A stretch of DNA of 64,000 nucleotides from Streptomyces natalensis ATCC 27448 (GTDB taxonomy: Bacteria > Actinomycetota > Actinomycetes > Streptomycetales > Streptomycetaceae). Positions within the stretch are counted from its first letter, which is position 1. Every line of letters begins with the position of its first letter. The translations under genes were made by a program, and so were the position numbers. A model generated the notes under the pieces. The model ran no database searches, was not told the origin of the DNA, and was given only the letters and a program-made list of their open reading frames with translations. The stretch spans positions 1-64,000 of the forward strand of contig NZ_JRKI01000023.1 of the NCBI RefSeq assembly GCF_000935125.1, read 5' to 3'. Shown here piece by piece: positions 52,141 to 58,623 of this stretch.

Positions 52141-52548
52141 TCAAGCCTGTGGATAACTCTCCGGCTGGCGCACCGCGACGCCGAGATGCTCGCCCACGCG
52201 ATTGACCAACAGCGTCATCTCATAAGCGATCTGCCCCATATCGGCGTCGGCCCCGGCCAGGACACACAGGCAGCTGCCGTCCCCCGCCGCCGTCACGAAC
52301 AGCATCCCGTCGTCGAACTCGACCATCGTCTGGCGCACCCGTCCGGCCCGGAAATGCAGCCCCGACCCCTTGGCGAGGCTGTGCAGTCCGGAGGCGACCG
52401 CCGCCAGATGTTCGGCGTCCGCCTTTTCCAGTGCCTGACTGGCTCCGGTCACCAGACCGTCGTTGGAGAGCACCATCGCGTGCCGTACTTTCTCCACCCG
52501 TTTGGTCAAGTCGTCCAGCAGCCAGTCCAGTCCGCTGCTCAGTGCCAT
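52141..52548 (-). CDS. roadblock/LC7 domain protein, isolated from a conservon
   Basis: 135 residues behind GGAGGAAGCGGC. Roadblock fold as in CvnB: LDWLLDDLTKRVEKVRHAMV, VLSNDGLVTG, VASGLHSLAKG, VEFDDGMLFVTAAGDGSCLC. Unlike the complete conservon at 17.2-21.2 kb, no CvnA-type kinase or DUF742 gene accompanies it; a GTPase partner gene lies only 620 bp away, across a divergent PPOX gene. It probably regulates that GTPase. Confidence 0.9.
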   Translation of the reverse strand: MALSSGLDWLLDDLTKRVEKVRHAMVLSNDGLVTGASQALEKADAEHLAAVASGLHSLAKGSGLHFRAGRVRQTMVEFDDGMLFVTAAGDGSCLCVLAGADADMGQIAYEMTLLVNRVGEHLGVAVRQPESYPQA

Positions 52549-52714
52549 GCCGCTTCCTCCCCGTATCCCCGTCCGCTTCCTTGACCGGACGGCAGTGCGC
52601 AGTCGGTGCGCGACTGCCGTGCCAGCCTGTCCCACCTCCGCCGTCTGGGCAAGCGGGTCGGCCGCGCGGCGTGCCTGCACGGGCCCCGTCGGCGCCACGG
52701 CGGAGGATGGCGGC

Positions 52715-53143
52715 ATGGCACAGAAGATGACCAAGGACCAGTGGCACACGTTCCTTTCCGAAGGCACCCGGACCGGCAAGCTGGCGACCGTACGGGCCGA
52801 CGGCAGCCCGCACCTGGCACCGGTGTGGTTCCTCATGGACGGCGATGAGCTGGTGTTCAACACCGGGAAGGAGACGGTCAAGGGCCGCAATCTGGCCCGG
52901 GACGGCAGAGTTGCACTGTGCGTGGACGACGAGCGGCCGCCGTTCTCCTTCGTGGTGGTGCACGGCACGGCGGAGCTCAGTGAGGATCTCGCCGCGGTGC
53001 GGCACTGGGCGGCGCGGATCGCGGCCCGCTACATGGGTGAGGACCGCGCGGAGGAGTACGGGGCCCGCAACGGCGTACCGGGCGAACTGCTCGTACGGGT
53101 GCGGATCGACAAGGCGGTGGCCGTCGCGGACCTGGCGGACTGA
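52715..53143 (+). CDS. PPOX-class F420/FMN-dependent oxidoreductase
   Basis: 142 residues behind GGAGGATGGCGGC. Split-barrel fold of the pyridoxamine-phosphate-oxidase-like family: LATVRADGSPHLAPVWFLMD, ELVFNTGKETVKGRNLARDG, RVALCVDDERPPFSFVVVHG. Length and the KGRNLARDGR segment suit the F420-binding class. It reduces or binds a flavin-like cofactor in the cytoplasm; substrate unknown. It is inserted on the opposite strand between the roadblock and GTPase genes. Confidence 0.9.
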   Translation: MAQKMTKDQWHTFLSEGTRTGKLATVRADGSPHLAPVWFLMDGDELVFNTGKETVKGRNLARDGRVALCVDDERPPFSFVVVHGTAELSEDLAAVRHWAARIAARYMGEDRAEEYGARNGVPGELLVRVRIDKAVAVADLAD

Positions 53144-53167
53144 CCTGCGCGGCGGGCGGGCGGCCCG

Positions 53168-53782
53168 CTACCCGGCCGAGTGCACCCGCCGGGCGGTGTG
53201 CCGCCGCCCGGCGTGCTCGACCAGGCGAATCAGCACTTCCTTCCCCGAGTCGCGGTCCCGTGCGTCGCACAGGACCACCGGCGTGCCACGGTCCAGGTCG
53301 AGGGCGCGGGCCACCTCGTCGGCGCCGTAGGACCGGTCCTGCGCAAAGCAGTTGACGGCGACCAGGAACGGGAGGGCGCGGCGCTCGAAGTAGTCCACCG
53401 CCGGGAAGCAGTCCGTCAGACGGCGGGTGTCGGCGAGCACCACGGCGCCCAGGGCGCCGTCCGACAGGTCGTCCCACAGGAACCAGAAGCGGTCCTGGCC
53501 GGGGGTGCCGAAGAGGTAGAGGGACAGGCCCTGCCGGATGGCGATGCGGCCGAAGTCCATGGCCACCGTGGTGGTGCTCTTGTCGTCCACGCCCCCGGTG
53601 CCGTCCAGCGCCTCGCCCACTTCGCTGAGCCGTTCCTCGGTGCGCAGCGGGCGGCTCTCGCTGACCGCTCCCACCAGGGTCGTCTTGCCCGCTCCGAAGC
53701 CGCCCGCGACCACGATCTTCAGGCCCAGTTCGGAGCCAGGGCCCGGCCGTACGTCCTCCCGGGCCCCTTGTACAGCGTTCAT
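53168..53782 (-). CDS. conservon-type GTPase, isolated copy
   Basis: 204 residues from an ATG behind GGAGGAGACG. Same family as CvnD: P-loop GGFGAGKTT, TTVAMDFGR, FGTPGQDRFWFLWDDL, VAVNCF in place of NKxD, and CDARDRDSGKEVLIRLVEHA. It is clearly related to the conservon GTPase at 17230, particularly in the G1-G3 region. A roadblock gene is nearby but no cvnA or cvnC. It is probably a membrane-linked molecular switch acting with that roadblock protein. Confidence 0.92.
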   Translation of the reverse strand: MNAVQGAREDVRPGPGSELGLKIVVAGGFGAGKTTLVGAVSESRPLRTEERLSEVGEALDGTGGVDDKSTTTVAMDFGRIAIRQGLSLYLFGTPGQDRFWFLWDDLSDGALGAVVLADTRRLTDCFPAVDYFERRALPFLVAVNCFAQDRSYGADEVARALDLDRGTPVVLCDARDRDSGKEVLIRLVEHAGRRHTARRVHSAG

Positions 53783-54030
53783 GGGACGTCTCCTCCAGGA
53801 TGCGGGCAGCACGCGTCACGGGGTGTACGGATGCAGGGCTCGGCAACAGGAGCCCCCGGCGGCCACAGCGCCGTCCGGAAATCCGTAGCGAGGACCGTAC
53901 CTCCGACCGATGGTGGTTACCTTCCCTTTCAACAAAACCGCGTGGGTTCTCCATCCGGTGCTCCCGGTGGTGCATTCTCCGCGGGATATTTGCCCTGCGG
54001 GCGGCTCCCGCTGTGGGGGATCATGAGTGC

Positions 54031-55539
54031 ATGACGCAGCAGCAGGAACGGGAGCGGGGCCCGCTACGTGCCGGTGCGCCCGCCTCGGCAGGTGCCGTCG
54101 AGCGGCACGGCATCGACCCGGTCCCTGCCTCCGAACGCCACGGCACGCCCCGGACGCTGTTCTGGCCCTGGGCGGCGTCGGGTCTGTCCCTGCTGTGCAT
54201 CGCCTACGGGAGCTACCTCATGGGCCTCGGGCTCAGCCCGTGGCAGGCGGTCACCACCGGGGCGGTCGGCTATGTGCTGTCGTTCATCCTGGTCGGCCTG
54301 GTCTCCATAGCCGGGGCGCGGACGGGCGCGCCCACCATGGCCATCGGCCGGTCCTCCTTCGGCCACCAGGGCAACAAGCTGCCCACGCTGTTCAGTTACG
54401 TGTGCAACGTCGGCTGGGAGACCGTACTGGTCGCGCTCTCCTCTCTGGGCGGCGCCGCCATCTTGGCCAGGGTCTCGCCCGGTGCCTTCGCACGGGCCGA
54501 CGGGACCACGCCCGCCACGGGGGCGCAGGCGCTGTGCTTCGGCGTGACGGCGGTGGCGGTGGTGGTCGTGGGAATCTTCGGACATGCCCTGATCATGAAG
54601 GTGCAGAAGTATCTGACGGCGGCGATCACCCTGATGACCGTGGTGTACATGGTGCTGATGGCCGACCGCACCGATCTCTCCGCGCTGGGCGCCGGCCGGC
54701 CGGGGAATCTCGGTACGTGCATCGGGGGCGTCGTCTTCGCGATGACGCTGCTGGGGCTGGGCTGGGTCAACTGCGCCGCCGATTACAGCCGTTATCTGCC
54801 GAAGGCGAGCAGCGGCCGGGCCATCACCGCCTGGACGACCTTCGGCGGGGTGCTGGCCCCGGTGGTCCTGCTGGTCTTCGGAGTGCTGCTGAACGCCGGC
54901 GATCCGGCACTGGCGAAGGCCGCGGCCGCCGACCCCGTCGGTGCCCTCGCCACCCGGCTGCCGACCTGGTTCCTGGTGCCGTATCTGCTCACCGCCATCG
55001 GGGGCTTCGCCTCCGGGGCGATCATGGACATCTACAGCTCGGGCATGTCGATGCTGGCGCTGGGCATCCCGCTCCGGCGGCATACGGCCGTTGTGGTGGA
55101 CGGTCTGCTGATGGCCGCGGGCGGCTGGTACGTGCTCTTCGTCTCGCCCAGTTTCTTCGCCACGTTCCAGGCGTTCCTGTCCGTCATCGGGGTGGCGATG
55201 GCCGCCTGGACGGCGGTCTTCCTGGTGGAACAGTGGCGCCGCCGAACCGGTCCCGCCCCGGTGGCCGTACGCGCGGTGGGATGGCCGGCGGTGCTCTCGC
55301 TCGCCGTCGCCACCGCCGTCGGACTGGGCCTGATCACCTCCGCCGACCCCAACATCGCCCGGGCCGTGGGCTTTCTGCTCGGCGAACGTGCCGCACACGG
55401 CACGCTGGGCGCCATGAATCTCGGCGTCGTGGTGGCCCTGGTCGTCGCGGGCGTCCTGTATGCCGCGACCGCCGCCCTGGCCGACCGCCGCCCATCCGTA
55501 CCCGACCCCGCCCGTGCCGCCCCCGGAGGAGACCGATGA
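54031..55539 (+). CDS. NCS1 family nucleobase/cytosine permease
   Basis: 502 residues. A hydrophilic N-terminus with VERHGIDPVPASERHGTPRT, the NCS1 signature, precedes twelve membrane helices: GTNxx-like region IAGARTGAPTMAIGRSSFGH, NVGWETVLVALSSLGG, GLGWVNCAADYSRYLPK. It should import cytosine, a purine, or a thiamine precursor with protons or sodium. It overlaps the methyltransferase gene by 4 bp. A closely similar N-terminal signature is found in the degenerate permease at 46.8-47.3 kb. Confidence 0.92.
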   Translation: MTQQQERERGPLRAGAPASAGAVERHGIDPVPASERHGTPRTLFWPWAASGLSLLCIAYGSYLMGLGLSPWQAVTTGAVGYVLSFILVGLVSIAGARTGAPTMAIGRSSFGHQGNKLPTLFSYVCNVGWETVLVALSSLGGAAILARVSPGAFARADGTTPATGAQALCFGVTAVAVVVVGIFGHALIMKVQKYLTAAITLMTVVYMVLMADRTDLSALGAGRPGNLGTCIGGVVFAMTLLGLGWVNCAADYSRYLPKASSGRAITAWTTFGGVLAPVVLLVFGVLLNAGDPALAKAAAADPVGALATRLPTWFLVPYLLTAIGGFASGAIMDIYSSGMSMLALGIPLRRHTAVVVDGLLMAAGGWYVLFVSPSFFATFQAFLSVIGVAMAAWTAVFLVEQWRRRTGPAPVAVRAVGWPAVLSLAVATAVGLGLITSADPNIARAVGFLLGERAAHGTLGAMNLGVVVALVVAGVLYAATAALADRRPSVPDPARAAPGGDR

Positions 55540-56147
55540 CCGACCACCATGCCGCCGACCCGCACGACGTCCGCGCCTTCTTCGGGCCGCGTGCCGCCGA
55601 CTGGGACAGCAAGTTCCCCGGCGACGGCCCCGCCTTCGCCACCGGTGTCGCCGAACTCGGCCTCCAGGAAGGCGATCGCGTCCTGGATGCCGGCTGCGGT
55701 ACGGGCCGCGCCCTCGAGGCGCTGCGGGCGGCCGTGGGGCCGCGCGGGACGGTCCTGGCAGCGGATCTCACCCCGGAGATGCTGCACGAGGCCGTACGGG
55801 CCGGACGGGACCGCTTTGCGGCGCTGCTGCTCGCCGATGCGACCCGGCTTCCGCTGCCCGACGGTGCGCTGGACGCCGTCTTCGCCGCCGGGCTCGTCTC
55901 GCACCTCGCGGACTCGGCGGGCGGCCTCGCCGAACTGGCCAGGGTCGTCCGCCCCGGTGGCCGCCTGGCGCTTTTCCACCCCATCGGCCGGGCGGCCCTC
56001 GCCGCGCGCAAGGGCCGCCCGCTCACCCCCGGCGATCTGCGGGCGGAGCCGAATCTGCGGCCCCTGCTGGCCGGCAGCGGCTGGGACCTGGTCCGCTACG
56101 TGGACGAGGACGCGCGCTATCTGGCGCTGGCGGTCCGCCAGGGGTGA
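55536..56147 (+). CDS. class I SAM-dependent methyltransferase
   Basis: 203 residues, translationally coupled to the permease (ATGA). SAM-binding motifs: VLDAGCGTGRALEAL (motif I), VLAADLTPEMLHEAV (acidic loop), LLLADATRLPLPDGALDAVF, and ELARVVRPGGRLALFHPIGR (motif IV). The fold is that of UbiE/Methyltransf_11 enzymes. Its pairing with a nucleobase permease may mean a nucleobase- or vitamin-derived substrate, which is inference. Confidence 0.92.
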   Translation: MTDHHAADPHDVRAFFGPRAADWDSKFPGDGPAFATGVAELGLQEGDRVLDAGCGTGRALEALRAAVGPRGTVLAADLTPEMLHEAVRAGRDRFAALLLADATRLPLPDGALDAVFAAGLVSHLADSAGGLAELARVVRPGGRLALFHPIGRAALAARKGRPLTPGDLRAEPNLRPLLAGSGWDLVRYVDEDARYLALAVRQG

Positions 56148-56214
56148 GGCGACGGGGCGCCACCGAGGCACCGGGCCGCTGCCGAGGCGCCGGGCCGCCA
56201 CCGGGCGCCGCGGA

Positions 56215-57111
56215 CTACCGGGGCGCGGGTCCGTCGGTGTGCGGCAGCGGGCAGCCGCCCGCCCGGGGCGCGGCGGGGAAGGTGCCCAGTTCGGCGACCC
56301 GGAACCCGTTGGGGTAACCCTTGATCTCCGGGTTCTGGCGGGCGTAGTGCGGGCGGCGGCGCGGCGGCAGCAGCCGTACGGTCTTGGCGCGCAGCCTGAG
56401 CGCGCCGCGGACGGCCGTGCGGACGGTCGGGTGGGGCCGCTCGTAACGGAAGGCGTCCAGCAGCGTGTCGTCCAGGAGGGCCATGCTCGCGCCGCGCACC
56501 AGGGGGGCGAGCGGGCCGTACCAGCCCGCCATCAGGTCCAAGGTGGCGTCCGAGACCTTCCGGGCGCCCTCGTCCCAGCCGAAATGGGCGGCTTCGTAGG
56601 CGTCCAGGAAGCGTACGAAGTCCTCGAAGGTCTGCGGGATTTCGGTGATGCCCATATGGCGGCCGAGTGTGCGGTAATAGGCCGCTATGGCGCGTTTTTC
56701 GTGCGCGCTCAGCCGGCGCCAGCCGTATTGATCGATCCACCGCTGGGGCACCACCACGAACGTGGACAGGACATACCGCATGTCGTCGTTGCCGATGTCG
56801 TAGCTGCGGTGCATCTGGTTCATCCGGCGGATCGCGGTCCGCCCGTCCGCTCCGTCGAAGCCGTGCTCCAGGACCGCGTCCAGGAGAAGGGCGGTGTCGT
56901 CGTAGCGCTTTTGTGTACGGCGGGTCAGTTCCGCGGTCTCGGCGAGGAGCCGGCCGATGCGGGGAACGGCATAGGTGCGGTAGATCGCTAATTCCAGGGC
57001 CCTGGTGATGTCCCAGGGGAATTCGTGGGTTGCGGTGATCCGGTAGATCCGCAGAAAGTCGCGTTCCGGATCGAGCCGCCGGATCTCCTGCAACCAGTCG
57101 TAACGCTGCAC
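56215..57111 (-). CDS. MpaB/rubber-oxygenase family protein (DUF2236)
   Basis: 298 residues from a GTG behind AAAGGACGG. Helical protein of the ER-bound oxygenase MpaB/latex-clearing-protein superfamily: DPERDFLRIYRITATHEFPW, RRMNQMHRSYDIGNDDMRYV (a conserved His/Arg cluster), LSTFVVVPQRWIDQYGWRRL. Family members use a b-type haem to cleave or oxidise lipids. No signal peptide is visible. It is a stand-alone gene, divergent from an unknown protein gene. Confidence 0.88.
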   Translation of the reverse strand: MQRYDWLQEIRRLDPERDFLRIYRITATHEFPWDITRALELAIYRTYAVPRIGRLLAETAELTRRTQKRYDDTALLLDAVLEHGFDGADGRTAIRRMNQMHRSYDIGNDDMRYVLSTFVVVPQRWIDQYGWRRLSAHEKRAIAAYYRTLGRHMGITEIPQTFEDFVRFLDAYEAAHFGWDEGARKVSDATLDLMAGWYGPLAPLVRGASMALLDDTLLDAFRYERPHPTVRTAVRGALRLRAKTVRLLPPRRRPHYARQNPEIKGYPNGFRVAELGTFPAAPRAGGCPLPHTDGPAPR

Positions 57112-57293
57112 GTGATATCCGTCCTTTCGCCCGCTGTCGCACCAACTTTACGAGCACGGCACGGCTTCCGGCCGGTTGGAGAATCACATGTGTGCAGCGT
57201 AGGGCGGGTGACAAGGCCGTCCCCGGCCAATTAAGGTGCGCCGATGTATTCCGGACGAGGGTGTTCCGGAGGGATCCGACAGGGAGGCGCCGC

Positions 57294-58100
57294 GTGGCCA
57301 CGACCGAGAGCGCCGACAGCGACAGCGATCAGCTGTTTGTGCTGACGGCGGTGATGTTGACGCCCGCGCAGTTTCCGAGCGTGCTCGGTGACGACTACCC
57401 CGAGGTGTGTGCCTTCCTCGGGCTCGAACCGTATGCCGAGGGCTATGGGCTGGTCCTCGGGCAGGACGGCAGCGGCGCGCGCTGGACGGTGGTGACCGAG
57501 GACGTGACGTTGGTGTCCTGCGCCATCGCCGCCTGGGACTGCGGTATGGAGTACGACCTCTCGCCAGGGGAGGGCAGCATCGTCGGGGCGCTGCCCGGCT
57601 GGCCGCTGGCCCTCGCCGTCTCGGCGCCCGGGGTGCCCGAGCCGCACGACCCGAAGCCGCAGGAGGGGGATCCGGCCCCGCTGAGCCCGCCGGACGCCGA
57701 GGAGTGGGGCCCCGCCCAACGACGCCTGGGCGCCGACGAGATCGCCCTCCAGTGGGCGGCGTGGCGCGAGCAGGTCGACGACGAGGTGGCCTTCGCCGAG
57801 CCGGGTGACGGCGAGAGCGAGGACGAAAGCCCGCACCAGGGCGTGCGGCAGGTGCTGAAGGAGGCGCGCGGCTATCTGGCCGAGCCGCCGCCGCCCGGCC
57901 GGGTGCGGTCGTCGTTCGCCGCGGGCGAGGCGCGCACGCTGCGGGTCGACGGACCCGGGTGGAGCATGGTGGCCCGCACGGACGACATTGCGTTCGTGCT
58001 GCTGGACGAGGAGCCCGGCGAGGTGCACCCCGTGGGCCGCGGGCCCGAACTGCCGGGGCTGCTGGCGTCGTTGGACCAGCTGGCGGTGCGCCCCGTCTAG
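57294..58100 (+). CDS. conserved hypothetical protein
   Basis: 268 residues from a GTG behind AGGGAGG. The first ~110 residues look globular (LFVLTAVMLTPAQFPSVLGD, GYGLVLGQDGSGARWTVVTE). An acidic, Pro/Glu-rich middle follows (130-190), and the end gives VRSSFAAGEARTLRVDGPGW and SMVARTDDIAFVLLDEE. No enzyme motif and no membrane segment. Probably cytoplasmic. The stop codon lies inside a long hairpin. Family not recognised. Confidence 0.75.
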   Translation: MATTESADSDSDQLFVLTAVMLTPAQFPSVLGDDYPEVCAFLGLEPYAEGYGLVLGQDGSGARWTVVTEDVTLVSCAIAAWDCGMEYDLSPGEGSIVGALPGWPLALAVSAPGVPEPHDPKPQEGDPAPLSPPDAEEWGPAQRRLGADEIALQWAAWREQVDDEVAFAEPGDGESEDESPHQGVRQVLKEARGYLAEPPPPGRVRSSFAAGEARTLRVDGPGWSMVARTDDIAFVLLDEEPGEVHPVGRGPELPGLLASLDQLAVRPV

Positions 58101-58152
58101 GGTCTGTCCGATGGGTCAGGGCCCCGGCCATGGCCCATCGGACAGACCCTAG
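58097..58152. terminator. long near-perfect hairpin over the stop codon
   Basis: CTAGGGTCTGTCCGATGGG (58097-58115) is fully complementary to 58134-58152, with further pairing toward an 18-base centre. CTAG bounds both ends. The hairpin includes the TAG stop of the preceding gene. It may be a terminator, or a tiny palindromic element flanked by a CTAG target duplication. Confidence 0.65.
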
Positions 58153-58234
58153 GCCGGACGACGACCCGAAGCGGGGCCGGGGCAGCCGTCCCCGGGCCCC
58201 GCGGGCTCTGGCCGGGCCCCGGGCGGCCCGGCCC

Positions 58235-58417
58235 TCAGCGCCCGATCTCCTTGCGGGTGACGCGGCGCAGCCGGCGCCGCTGGGAGGGGTCGAGCGTCAG
58301 ATAGGCGACGGCCGGCACCCCGATCATCACCAAGAGGGCCGCCCAGAGGGGCAGCAGCCACAGCAGGAACACTCCCACCGCGATGCCACCGACCGCGACC
58401 TTCGCCTGTGTGGACAT
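58235..58417 (-). CDS. small conserved membrane protein
   Basis: 60 residues with two membrane helices (VAVGGIAVGVFLLWLLPLWA and ALLVMIGVPAVAYLTL) and a basic tail DPSQRRRLRRVTRKEIGR. Small proteins of this form are common in actinomycetes, with no known function. The start ATG lies ahead of 22-bp repeats and the SNF2 helicase, with which it is divergent. Confidence 0.7.
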   Translation of the reverse strand: MSTQAKVAVGGIAVGVFLLWLLPLWAALLVMIGVPAVAYLTLDPSQRRRLRRVTRKEIGR

Positions 58418-58502
58418 CCTTCACGCCCCTTCCGCGGCGCACGCCGCACTCCGTGTCTTCCATTGAACGCCGAAATCGCTCCGCAGGTTCCCTCGGGCGT
58501 CA

Positions 58503-58568
58503 TACGGCCCTGCACCGGTCGGTGTACGGACCTGCGCCGGTCGGTATACGGCCCTGCGCCGGTCGGTC
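58503..58568. repeat. 22-bp tandem repeat, three copies, upstream of SNF2 gene
   Basis: Units at 58503, 58525 and 58547 share TACGG, CCTGC(A/G)CC and GGTCGGT. Their 22-bp period places them on the same DNA face, about two helical turns apart. They end 55 bp before the helicase GTG start and could be an operator or a protein-binding array. Confidence 0.85.
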
Positions 58569-58623
58569 CTGTACCCTCGGGCGCTCCAGGCGTCAGTAGT
58601 CAAACTTGAGGAGTCCGTACCCA

